Shown: positions 17,949 to 26,134 of the stretch, in pieces | Position numbering within the stretch: the first letter of the stretch is position 1 | How the letters are laid out: each line of letters starts with the position of its first letter | NCBI RefSeq assembly: GCF_027213965.1 | Contig: NZ_JAPWGX010000002.1 | Location: forward strand, 1 to 64,000 | Direction of reading: 5' to 3' | Length of the DNA: 64,000 nucleotides | Origin: Maritalea porphyrae | GTDB taxonomy: Bacteria > Pseudomonadota > Alphaproteobacteria > Rhizobiales > Devosiaceae | Made by a program: the position numbers and the translations under genes | Notes under the pieces: generated by a model | What the model was told of the DNA's origin: nothing | Seen by the model: the letters and a program-made list of their open reading frames with translations, nothing else | Databases searched by the model: none

Positions 17949-19251
17949 CCCTTTGGTATTTGCGGCGACTTGCGACCTGGCCGGTCAAGTTAGGGGCAAA
18001 GCATTTCCGTTGTCTGAGCACACAAAACGCATGAAGAATGGCATTGGTTGGGTGCCAACCAACAGCTTAATCACTTGTTTTGACACGATAGCACCCTCGC
18101 CGTTTGGTTCACTCGGCGACCTCGTTATCATCCCCGATGCCAACACCGAAATCAATGTTCAATTGGACCAAGATTCACCATCAGAGCGATTGGTTTTGGG
18201 CGATATTTGTGAATTGGATGGCAGCCAATGGGCATTATGCCCGCGCACAATATTGCGCAATGCGCTGAAGCGCTTAAAACGCCTCAGCGGGCTGAAGCTT
18301 AACGCTGCATTTGAGCATGAATTCCAACTCACCAACCTTGAAGTCCAGCCAGGCGAGGCCTTCGGCTATGGCGCATTTGCCCAACATCGCGCCTTTGGTG
18401 AATCCCTTGTTTCTGCACTGGAACAAGCAGGCATCACACCAGACACTTTTCTAAAGGAATATGGTGCGCGCCAGTTTGAAATCACAAATGGTCCAGCGCT
18501 GAATTTGCAGTCTGCAGACTGGGCAGTATTGCTTAGAGAACTTACAAAACGATCGGCCCTAGCCCACGGTAATCACGCCAGTTTTGCGCCAATTGCGGAC
18601 CCTGAAGGTGTTGGTAACGGTGTGCATGTGCACATGAGCTTTTTGGACGAAAATGATCGACCCGCAACATTTGACCCAGCCCATGAATTGGGTATGAGTG
18701 ATGTAGCCGGTGCCTTCATCTCGGGGATTTTGAAATATCTTGACGGTATTTTGGCGATTACGGCGCCGAGCGACATTTCCTATCTAAGGCTAACACCTCA
18801 CCGCTGGAGCGCGGCATACAATAATCTGGGCTATCATGATCGTGAAGCCGCAGTTCGTATTTGCCCAGTGACCGCAAGCGACAATGAAAAGCGCGCCAAG
18901 CAATATAACTTCGAGTTTCGCGCAACCGATGCTGCCGCATCGCCTTACTTGGTGCTTGCAGCACTGGTGCATGCCGGCGCTCAGGGTATTGAGGATGCTC
19001 TTCCTATGCCCGCCGCAACGCAAGAAGACCTATCGTTGCTCAGTGAAAGCGCCCTGCATGAAAAGGGGATCGTGCGCTTGCCACAGTCGCTGAACGAGGC
19101 AATCAAACGCTTTGAACAAAACGAAACCATACAATCCTGGTTTGGTCAGCAGTTTTGCGATGTTTATGTTGCGCACAAACGCGCTGAAATTGAGCACCTT
19201 TGCGAATTGACGGACTTGGAGAAATGCAAGCAATATAGCAAGGTTTATTGA
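17938..19251 (+). CDS. Glutamine synthetase family protein (gamma-glutamyl-amine ligase type)
   Basis: A 437-residue member of the glutamine synthetase fold. The N-terminal part AATCDLAGQVRGKAFP is typical of FluG/PuuA-like enzymes rather than GlnA. Catalytic features include the FEHEF metal-binding strand, NGVHVHMSF with the catalytic histidine, the YLRLTP nucleotide loop and FEFRATDAAASPYLVLAA. Such enzymes join glutamate to an amine, or a related carboxylate and amine, using ATP. I place the start at ATG 17938, with GAGG upstream, inside the end of rpiR. The nearby transporter and hydrolases suggest that it works in uptake and breakdown of an amine or amide rather than in ammonia assimilation. 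Confidence 0.87.
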   Translation: MTNSPLVFAATCDLAGQVRGKAFPLSEHTKRMKNGIGWVPTNSLITCFDTIAPSPFGSLGDLVIIPDANTEINVQLDQDSPSERLVLGDICELDGSQWALCPRTILRNALKRLKRLSGLKLNAAFEHEFQLTNLEVQPGEAFGYGAFAQHRAFGESLVSALEQAGITPDTFLKEYGARQFEITNGPALNLQSADWAVLLRELTKRSALAHGNHASFAPIADPEGVGNGVHVHMSFLDENDRPATFDPAHELGMSDVAGAFISGILKYLDGILAITAPSDISYLRLTPHRWSAAYNNLGYHDREAAVRICPVTASDNEKRAKQYNFEFRATDAAASPYLVLAALVHAGAQGIEDALPMPAATQEDLSLLSESALHEKGIVRLPQSLNEAIKRFEQNETIQSWFGQQFCDVYVAHKRAEIEHLCELTDLEKCKQYSKVY

Positions 19252-19418
19252 TCAGCGATCAACTCGGCACTATTTGCAGCTAAAAACAACGCCGAGCTAA
19301 GGCTCGAACATAAATCGGGGACCTAGTTTGCTGGCCACAAAACCCCGTGTGATGGCGCTCTCTTGAATACTCAGGCGGCTTGTGGTTGGCAATGTTTGCA
19401 CATTCCTTAGGCATAAAG

Positions 19419-19445
19419 GCCGCGCTCTGAACGACAGAGCGCGGC
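19419..19445. terminator. Strong hairpin between convergent genes
   Basis: GCCGCGCTCTG and CAGAGCGCGGC form a perfect 11-base-pair stem with loop AACGA, between the convergent glutamine synthetase-like and tctA genes. There is no T-run on either side, so it may be a bidirectional or RNA-stabilising hairpin rather than a classical intrinsic terminator. The remainder of 19252-19476 shows no gene. Confidence 0.6.
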
Positions 19446-19476
19446 AATGACGCTTTCACAAGTGCAAATCGTCGAT

Positions 19477-20970
19477 TTATACTTTTGCCCTTTTTTTGCG
19501 AAGAAAAACGGGAACCAATGCCACGATTATTGCTAGCCCATAAAGCACAATTGAATCTGGGGAATTAACAAGGATTGACCAATCTCCAGCCGAGATAGAC
19601 AGGGCGCGACGCAAGTTGTCTTCAAACAATCCACCCAATACAAAGCCAAGAATGACAGGAGCCAACGGAAAGTCGAGTTTTCGAAGGAGCCACCCCATAA
19701 CGCCAAGCCCTATGATCATGTACAGATCATGTGGGTTTGAAACCACAGAATAGACGCCAATAAACGCCAAAACAGCGATCAAAGGTGTCAAATACTTCTG
19801 TGGAATTGTCAGCATTCGAGCAAAGATTCCGACCAACGGCAGGTTGATTATCAGCAATGCCACATTGCCAATATACATTGATGCAATCAGCCCCCAGGCA
19901 ACCTCAGGATGTTGCGTGAACATGGCGGGCCCCGGGGTTATGTTAAACAACAAAAATGCACCCAGCAGAATTGCAGTTGTGCCAGATCCGGGAATGCCAA
20001 GTGTCAACATTGGAACCATTGCGCCACCTGCGGCCGCATTGTTGGCAGCCTCTGGTGCCGCCAACCCTCTTGGGTCACCTTTGCCGAATGTGCCATTGTT
20101 ATCGGATATGCGTTTTTCCGTGCCATAAGCCACGGCCGATGCAACTGACGCGCCAGTGCCGGGCAAAATGCCAATAAAGAACCCGATAAACGACGAACGT
20201 ACAATCGCCCATTTGACATTCACCATATCGGCCCAAGACACGAAACTCTTATCGATTTTGAGGGCTTTCATCTTGCCAGACACTTGTTGTTCAACAAGAT
20301 GAATCAGCTCAGCCATGCCGAATAAGCCAATAACAACAACCAAGAAATCGATGCCCGCTAGAATGTCGGGAATGCCAAATGTATAGCGTGCAACGCCAGT
20401 GTTTGCGTCAATTCCAATCGAGGCGAGCATGAGACCAAGTAAAGCCGCTAGAAGGGTTTTAACCGCATTGCTGCCGACAAGCGAAGCCAAGCTGGCAAAA
20501 GCGAACACCATTAACGCGACATAGTCTGATGGCGAGAATGTTACCGCGTAGCTGGCGAGCAATGGTCCGAACAAACTCATTAGAATGACGGCAAAAGTAC
20601 CCCCGAAAAACGAGGCGAGCGCAGACAAAGATAATGCCCGACCAGCCTCCCCTTTTTTTGCCATCGGGTTGCCGTCCAATGTGGTGAACACTGCCCCGGC
20701 ATCACCGGGGACATTGAGCAGAATGGATGAAATTCGTCCACCGTATTCTGCGCCGTAGTAGATACCTGCGAGGAGAATAATCGCGGACTCTGCTGGCAGG
20801 CCAAGGCCATAAGCAATCGGCAGCAGGATTGCAACGCCGTTGATGGGCCCCAGACCAGGAAGAGCGCCAATCAACGTCCCAGCAAAGCACCCAACAAGCA
20901 CAAGCATAAGGTTAAAAGGGTCAAAGGCGACTGCAAAACCGGCGCCCAAGCCATTGATGATGGTGTCCAT
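19477..20970 (-). CDS. tctA: Tripartite tricarboxylate transporter large membrane subunit TctA
   Basis: This 497-residue protein has about eleven helices and the TctA signatures GLGPINGVAILLPIAYGL (near 40-57), YYGAEYGGRISSILLNVPGD and GILPGTGASVASAVAYGTEK. TctA forms the transport channel and, with TctB and the periplasmic TctC, takes up carboxylates such as citrate using an ion gradient. It is the last gene of the tctCBA operon, 8 bases after tctB. The actual substrate is unknown, since TctC homologues have diverged widely. Confidence 0.95.
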   Translation of the reverse strand: MDTIINGLGAGFAVAFDPFNLMLVLVGCFAGTLIGALPGLGPINGVAILLPIAYGLGLPAESAIILLAGIYYGAEYGGRISSILLNVPGDAGAVFTTLDGNPMAKKGEAGRALSLSALASFFGGTFAVILMSLFGPLLASYAVTFSPSDYVALMVFAFASLASLVGSNAVKTLLAALLGLMLASIGIDANTGVARYTFGIPDILAGIDFLVVVIGLFGMAELIHLVEQQVSGKMKALKIDKSFVSWADMVNVKWAIVRSSFIGFFIGILPGTGASVASAVAYGTEKRISDNNGTFGKGDPRGLAAPEAANNAAAGGAMVPMLTLGIPGSGTTAILLGAFLLFNITPGPAMFTQHPEVAWGLIASMYIGNVALLIINLPLVGIFARMLTIPQKYLTPLIAVLAFIGVYSVVSNPHDLYMIIGLGVMGWLLRKLDFPLAPVILGFVLGGLFEDNLRRALSISAGDWSILVNSPDSIVLYGLAIIVALVPVFLRKKRAKV

Positions 20971-20978
20971 TTTCTATC

Positions 20979-21419
20979 CTAAAGAAACTGTTTCAAGATG
21001 CCGGATGGCAGGTTGAGGTCCAAGATCATCTTGCACAAAACATATCCCCCCACGCCTGCTGAGACCGCAAAGAGCCCCGCAGGCTTTACGCGCGCACCGA
21101 GAAATTTTGACAATGCGAAGCTGAACATTGTTGTTGAGATGATGAAACCAAGCGGTTTGAAGAGGAATGCGTAAGCGCAAAGCATGCCAACCAAAATTGC
21201 TAGACGCAGTAATGTTTGTTTGCTTGCAGAAAAATCTTCAATTTCCGGGCGAATAATTAGGGCGGCACAGCAAAGTACGGCTAAGCTGCCAATGATCCGC
21301 GGCCAGCTTTCAGGCCCCAAAGGGTCGTACTGAAAAGGTGCCCCAATTACGGTGAATGCAAGAACGACATAGGCAAGCGCTACAAGCAGAACCGCCCCAG
21401 CAAAGATGCGATCTATCAT
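20979..21419 (-). CDS. tctB: Tripartite tricarboxylate transporter small membrane subunit TctB
   Basis: A 146-residue protein with four predicted helices, matching TctB in size and in the string GAPFQYDPLGPESWPRIIGSL after the first helix. TctB is the small, poorly conserved membrane subunit required with TctA. The operon order tctC-tctB-tctA supports the call. Confidence 0.9.
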   Translation of the reverse strand: MIDRIFAGAVLLVALAYVVLAFTVIGAPFQYDPLGPESWPRIIGSLAVLCCAALIIRPEIEDFSASKQTLLRLAILVGMLCAYAFLFKPLGFIISTTMFSFALSKFLGARVKPAGLFAVSAGVGGYVLCKMILDLNLPSGILKQFL

Positions 21420-21475
21420 AGGTATCTCCCAAAAAAGGAGCCAATGATGGCTCCTTCCTGTGTGTTTGTAGTTGG

Positions 21476-22444
21476 TTAGTCGATCAGACCCGCACCACGC
21501 GCAATGTCGCGCATCTTTGCGACACGTTCGAGGATAGACGCGTTGAGTTCGGCACCTGCCATGTTCAAAGGAAGAAGTCCTTTTTCCTTTTGAATGGTTG
21601 CGAACTCTTCGGTTTCATAGGCCGCTTCAAATGCTTCAACCCATGCGTTATATGCTTCATCTGAAACGTTCTTACCCATGTAGAAGCCACGCAAAATGGT
21701 CCACTCAGCGTCGTAACCAAGTTCAATGGCAGTTGGAATGTCTGCGAAAGGCGCGCCAATACGTTCTGGCGACATTACAGCGAGAATGCGAAGTTTGCCT
21801 TCTCCAACGTGTGAAACCAATTCACCCACGTCACCCATATAAACTTCGATTGACCCACCTAATAGCGCAGCAATTGACTCGCCGCCGCCATCAAACGCCA
21901 CATAGCGCATATCGCGTGGGCTCAACTGACGAGAACCGAGCAACAACGCCGCCTTCATCCAATCCTGAGAACCAATTGAGCCGCCTGCGCCAACCACAAT
22001 TGATTTCAAGTCCTTTTCAGCTGCGGCCATTAAATCGTCTAGCGATTTGAAACGGGAATCTTCAGGCACAACGATTGCACCAAAGTCGGCGCCGACTGAT
22101 GCGAGAAAACGCACGTCGGATTCTTTCCATTCGCCATATTTTCCAGTTGCCATGTTGAGCAAAGAACCCGATGAAAATGCCACGATTGCGTTGTCATCAT
22201 CTGTTCGCGTGGTGTTGAACAAATTGATCGCAACGGCGCCAACGCCGCCTGGCATAAATGTTACCTGGATCGGCTTCTCCATTTGAGCTTTCAAACCAGA
22301 TTGCGCAACACGACACGTCAAATCAAAACCACCGCCCGGTTTTGCTGGTGCAATGCATTCAGGTCTATCGATTGGACCGGCAAAAGCAGGAGCTGCGAGA
22401 GTAAGCGATACCGCCAAAATGGTGCTAAATTTTTTGAAATTCAT
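21476..22444 (-). CDS. tctC: Tripartite tricarboxylate transporter substrate-binding protein TctC
   Basis: The 322-residue precursor starts at ATG 22444 behind GGGAGG and has a signal peptide MNFKKFSTILAVSLTLAAPAF ending near AFA-GP. The mature protein shows PGGGFDLTCRVAQSGL near the N-terminus and MPGGVGAVAINLFNTTR, features of the Bug/TctC binding fold that holds a carboxylate. It is the first gene of the transporter operon. A -10 element and four phased TGAC boxes lie 65-121 bases upstream, so the TctD regulator probably activates it directly. Confidence 0.93.
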   Translation of the reverse strand: MNFKKFSTILAVSLTLAAPAFAGPIDRPECIAPAKPGGGFDLTCRVAQSGLKAQMEKPIQVTFMPGGVGAVAINLFNTTRTDDDNAIVAFSSGSLLNMATGKYGEWKESDVRFLASVGADFGAIVVPEDSRFKSLDDLMAAAEKDLKSIVVGAGGSIGSQDWMKAALLLGSRQLSPRDMRYVAFDGGGESIAALLGGSIEVYMGDVGELVSHVGEGKLRILAVMSPERIGAPFADIPTAIELGYDAEWTILRGFYMGKNVSDEAYNAWVEAFEAAYETEEFATIQKEKGLLPLNMAGAELNASILERVAKMRDIARGAGLID

Positions 22445-22508
22445 GATTTCCTCCCATGGGATGCAAACGAAAGCGCCCAAGCGGCCCCACAACCGCCTGA
22501 GCGTTGCC

Positions 22509-22565
22509 TTTATATGGGACCCAACTGACGGTGGATTGACTCCAAACTGACCTGAAGCTGACCGT
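22509..22565 (-). promoter_or_regulatory. tctC promoter with four 11-base-phased response-regulator boxes
   Basis: On the minus strand TATAAA (22509-22514) is a good -10. Upstream of it TGAC occurs on the plus strand at 22526, 22537, 22548 and 22559, exactly 11 bases apart, with the shared pattern RNYTGAC. The boxes cover the place of the -35 and end about 8 bases before the -10, the geometry of PhoB-type activated promoters. The adjacent OmpR-family regulator TctD is the obvious ligand. Confidence 0.65.
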
Positions 22566-22626
22566 TAGAAATTTCGGCTATCGGGCATTGGTTATGGGGC
22601 TCAATTGCCCTAATGTTTTGCTCGTC

Positions 22627-23298
22627 ATGAGGATATTGTTGGTCGAAGATAATCGAGAGTTGGCAGAACTAATTGCGCTCAGGTTCAATGCTGAGGGTAG
22701 CGCCCTCGACTGGGAATCTAACGGACAAGAGGCTCTGCAGCTTTTGCGTCACAAACAATTTGATCTGGTTATTCTAGATATCAACTTGCCTGGTGCGTCT
22801 GGCGTCGATGTACTCAACGATGTTCGCGCTAGAAACGACAATATTCCCATAATCGTCCTTACTGCCCGCTCCAACATTGCCGATCGAATAAACATTTTGG
22901 ATGTGGGAGCAGATGACTATCTGACCAAGCCTTTTGACTTCGGCGAATTGGCTGCTCGATGCAGGGCTGTGGTGCGGCGCCGATCGGGCCAATCAAGCAA
23001 TCTCGTCATCTTTGGCAAGTTCCAATATGACCGACGTGCAAAGCGCGTCTTAATCGATGGCGTGGAGGTTGAACTGCAAGCCCGAGAGGTACAGCTGCTC
23101 GAAGTGTTCTTGAGCAATTTGGGGCGGGTCATGTCAAAAGAAGACGTAGCCGACAAAATCTATACCTTTAGTCAAGCGCCCAGTTTAAATGCGGTTGAAC
23201 AAACGGTGACAAGGCTGCGAAAAAAACTCGAAGGTTCGGATTTTGCAATTCGAACGATTAGAGGGTTGGGCTATCTGGCCAGTGCAAATGAAAGATAG
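22627..23298 (+). CDS. tctD: OmpR-family response regulator TctD
   Basis: This 223-residue regulator begins MRILLVEDNRELAELI with the acidic pair of the receiver, has the phosphorylated Asp at about 51 (LVILDINLPG), the Thr in VLTARS and the Lys in DYLTKPFDFGEL, and then a winged-helix domain (VEQTVTRLRKKLEGS). An upstream TTG or ATG would add up to 13 residues but would not improve the fold. It is transcribed away from tctC and overlaps the kinase gene by 11 bases. It should bind the four TGAC boxes between the two genes. Confidence 0.92.
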   Translation: MRILLVEDNRELAELIALRFNAEGSALDWESNGQEALQLLRHKQFDLVILDINLPGASGVDVLNDVRARNDNIPIIVLTARSNIADRINILDVGADDYLTKPFDFGELAARCRAVVRRRSGQSSNLVIFGKFQYDRRAKRVLIDGVEVELQAREVQLLEVFLSNLGRVMSKEDVADKIYTFSQAPSLNAVEQTVTRLRKKLEGSDFAIRTIRGLGYLASANER

Positions 23299-24688
23299 AA
23301 AACGAGCAACTTATTCTTTGCGACGGCGGCTAACATTTGCGATGGCTGCGGGCTTTATGCTTGTCCTTGTGATCATCTCGATTGGGCTTTGGAGTTATGC
23401 CCGTTCGGCAGCAAATCAAACTTACGACTTGTTGTTGCAAGGTGCATCGATTGCCATTGAAGAACGCATATCGATTATCGACAACAAAGTTCTCGTAGAC
23501 TTACCCCCTGCCGCACACCAGATTTTGGCGCTCTCCCGCGCTGATCGTGTGTTTTACAGGGTGATGGATGCCAACGGAAAAACGATTACAGGCAACCAAG
23601 ACCTACAAAGTGTTGGGTCGCCGACCGAAGATAAAACCAATCAGTTTTACGACGCTTTCTATCTTGGTGAATTGGTTCGTTTCTCGGTGCGCTACCGTCA
23701 CTTAGTTTCAGCTACAGCAACCGAAACTGTTGGCGTTCAGATTGGCCAAACTCGAAACAGTCGAAATGAACTACAACGCGATATTTTTCTTAAGGGCTTT
23801 TCTGGCTTAGCCATATTGGCTGTTATTTCCCTGGTATTTTCGCGCGTGGCCATCACAATTGCTATGCGCCCACTTCTAGGAATTGAGAAAAACATCTCCC
23901 AAAGAACACAGTTTGACCTTTCACCTTTGGCCGCACAACCGCCAAGAGAAATTGTTGGGCTAATTGATTCAATCAATGGGTTTATGAACCGCTTGGCTGT
24001 CTCCAAAGACAATGCAGAACAATTTATTGCCGATGTGGCCCATCAAATGCGCACTTCTCTCACCACAGTGATGGGTCACATGCAAAATGCCGACAATCAA
24101 ATGGATCCTAAAATTCATAAAGCGAGCAATGAAAAAGCCTTGTCGGCACTAGCGCGCACAATAAATCTGACCAATCAATTGCTCGCACACGCAATGATCA
24201 TGCATCGTCATGATCATATTGAGTTTGAAGAAATCGATTTGGCGCAAATAATTACGGCGGCGGTAGAACGAACGCTCTCGATTGATCGCCATGAGAACAT
24301 TGAAATCGAAGTGCATATTGCACCCAAATTAAAAGGTTGCGCATTTGTTGTAGGAGATGCTGTCGCCATCAAAGAAGCGATCGACAATGTGTTGGTGAAC
24401 GCTGTTCAACACTCGGGCGGTCAGTGCCGCATTTGGATATCAATTGAGGAAACAGCTACATCTGGAGTTTGCATTCAAATCGAGGACGATGGCCCTGGCT
24501 TGGATTTGGCGCAGCAGTCAGCGGTGCTGGAGAGGTTTTTCGCGACGGGGCCTTACGCTGGTAGTGGTGTTGGCCTGTCTATTGTATCAGCTGCAATGAA
24601 AAGCCACTCGGGGAGTATTGAACTCACAGGTTCACCTCATGGCGGGGTTTGTATCAAGCTGACATTTCCCAAATTGGTGGAACATTAA
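23288..24688 (+). CDS. tctE: Sensor histidine kinase TctE
   Basis: The kinase has 466 residues from ATG 23288. A membrane helix lies at about 18-40, followed by a periplasmic 2CSK-type N-terminal domain of about 140 residues and a second helix near 180-205. HAMP-like sequence leads to the H-box DVAHQMRTSLTTV; the usual HELRTPL is altered to HQMRTSL but the histidine is kept. N-box DNVLVNAVQHSG and the ATP lid GSGVGLSIV are intact. It should sense the carboxylate, possibly through the binding protein encoded next, and phosphorylate TctD. Confidence 0.9.
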   Translation: MKDRKRATYSLRRRLTFAMAAGFMLVLVIISIGLWSYARSAANQTYDLLLQGASIAIEERISIIDNKVLVDLPPAAHQILALSRADRVFYRVMDANGKTITGNQDLQSVGSPTEDKTNQFYDAFYLGELVRFSVRYRHLVSATATETVGVQIGQTRNSRNELQRDIFLKGFSGLAILAVISLVFSRVAITIAMRPLLGIEKNISQRTQFDLSPLAAQPPREIVGLIDSINGFMNRLAVSKDNAEQFIADVAHQMRTSLTTVMGHMQNADNQMDPKIHKASNEKALSALARTINLTNQLLAHAMIMHRHDHIEFEEIDLAQIITAAVERTLSIDRHENIEIEVHIAPKLKGCAFVVGDAVAIKEAIDNVLVNAVQHSGGQCRIWISIEETATSGVCIQIEDDGPGLDLAQQSAVLERFFATGPYAGSGVGLSIVSAAMKSHSGSIELTGSPHGGVCIKLTFPKLVEH

Positions 24689-24689
24689 T

Positions 24690-25727
24690 ATGGCAAAACT
24701 TTTCCCCATTATATTGGCCCTTGGAACGTTTCTTTGCGCAACAACTGCGGCGCATGCGCAACAGCGCAACCAACTTGTTGTCCTTAGCGCCACCGACACC
24801 ACTGCGTTCGCCAATGTCTTGCATTCATTTGAAGCCAAGTTCCCGAATATCAAAATTGATTATCAAGAGTACAACACGCGAGAATTGTATGAGCACGTAT
24901 TGTCTGGTCAACATGCGGGCGACGTTATCATTTCTTCAGCCATGGATTTGCAAACCGATTTGGTGAACAAGGGATTGGCGCACAAGTTTCAACCAGCAAA
25001 ACTGGCCGACTCCCCGGAATGGTCTTATTGGCTGGATTCCTTGTTTGGGTTTACCTTTGAACCTGTGGCTATGGTTTATAATCGCGAAGCGTTTGCTGAA
25101 CTCAAGCTACCAGACACCCGTTCAGAGCTTGCGGGTCTAATACGCGACAACCCTAATTTCTTTGCGGGAAAAATTGGCACCTACGATATTGGCCAGTCTG
25201 GTGTGGGCTATTTGCTTGCGACGCAGGACACGCAGCGCGGTTACTTGTATTCGCGATTAATTGAGACCTTTGGTCGTGCCAGGGCAAAAGTCTATTGCTG
25301 CACATCGGAAATGATCGAACAGATTGCAGCAGGTGAACTGGTATTGGGTTACAATATCCTAGGCTCTTACGCTCACAATGCCGCAACTCAAAACGCTCAA
25401 ATTGGGATAAAGCTCTTTGAAGACTATGCATTGGTTATGACAAGAACCGCATTTGTTGCCAAAGGCTCCACAAACCTAAGTCAGGCCAAGACATTTGTTT
25501 CCTATTTGCTTTCGGAGGAAGGGCAACAAGCAATATCGGGTAGTTCGTCATTAATTCCGCTCCACGAGAGCAGTCGTTCGATGGAGGTAAGGTCACTCTT
25601 GCAGTCCAGCCGCGCTTTGCTTCCCATTCGACTGGGGCCTAACCTTTTGACATACTTAGACGAAATCAAACGAGATCAATTTTTGTCAGACTGGCATGCT
25701 TCACTTGACGTAAACGAACCCCAGTGA
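24690..25727 (+). CDS. Periplasmic solute-binding protein, family 1 (iron/phosphoglycerate-sensor type)
   Basis: The 345-residue precursor has a signal peptide (MAKLFPIILALGTFLCATTA, then AHA-Q) and a type II binding fold that begins QLVVLSATDTTAFANVLHSF. It resembles AfuA/FbpA-type and PgtC-type proteins. No ABC permease or ATPase accompanies it; it starts 1 base after the tctE stop. In the Salmonella phosphoglycerate system the binding protein PgtC works with a kinase in signalling, so a sensory partner role for TctE is likely. A pair of cysteines (YCCTS, near residue 205) is visible. The ligand is unknown. Confidence 0.8.
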   Translation: MAKLFPIILALGTFLCATTAAHAQQRNQLVVLSATDTTAFANVLHSFEAKFPNIKIDYQEYNTRELYEHVLSGQHAGDVIISSAMDLQTDLVNKGLAHKFQPAKLADSPEWSYWLDSLFGFTFEPVAMVYNREAFAELKLPDTRSELAGLIRDNPNFFAGKIGTYDIGQSGVGYLLATQDTQRGYLYSRLIETFGRARAKVYCCTSEMIEQIAAGELVLGYNILGSYAHNAATQNAQIGIKLFEDYALVMTRTAFVAKGSTNLSQAKTFVSYLLSEEGQQAISGSSSLIPLHESSRSMEVRSLLQSSRALLPIRLGPNLLTYLDEIKRDQFLSDWHASLDVNEPQ

Positions 25728-25920
25728 GTTTTTCTGAGCATTGCAACGTTGTGATTTACAGTTTGCAGATCTTTGCATTCCGTCCTTTGCGGACGTGAGC
25801 ATAGACTTTGGGATGGCCAATTTGTCCACGCAGCTGACATTCCAGTGAACAATATAAAGACTGCTTCTGCTCCAACACTGGGCGTTGGTCAGGTTCGTGA
25901 GACGTTCAAAAAAGGAAGAA

Positions 25921-25997
25921 TGGTGCACCGGGGAAGATTCGAACTCCCGACCCCTTGATTCGTAGTCAAGTACTCTATCCAGCTGAGCTACCGGTGC
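25921..25997 (-). tRNA. tRNA-Arg (anticodon ACG)
   Basis: The 77-base sequence folds as a tRNA: acceptor GCACCGG pairs with CCGGTGC, the D-arm has AGCTGGATAGAG, the anticodon stem CTTGA/TCAAG holds the loop CTACGAA with anticodon ACG, the T-loop is TTCGAAT, and CCA is encoded. A34 would be modified to inosine by TadA to read CGU, CGC and CGA. The flanks 25728-25920 and 25998-26134 hold no gene. Confidence 0.97.
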
Positions 25998-26134
25998 ATT
26001 TTTGACGGTGGGTAGTGGCTACCCTCATCAGTGTGGCAAAGGCATATACCGGGCTGATTTGGAATGCAAGTGCCTCATTTATATCTTTTTTGTTTTTTGG
26101 TGTTTTTTCTGTCAGATAGCCATGCCTGGTCAGG

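Noticed and set aside
23288-24688. Altered H-box (HQMRTSL) as a sign of a dead kinase
   Set aside because: The phosphorylated His, N-box and ATP lid are intact; only neighbouring positions differ.
25921-25997. tRNA-Arg as an integration site of a genomic island
   Set aside because: No integrase, no repeated tRNA 3' end and no change of composition was seen around it.
26010-26024. Small hairpin GGGTAG/CTACCC beside the tRNA-Arg gene
   Set aside because: It lies upstream of the tRNA on its strand, has only 6 pairs and no T-run; probably chance.
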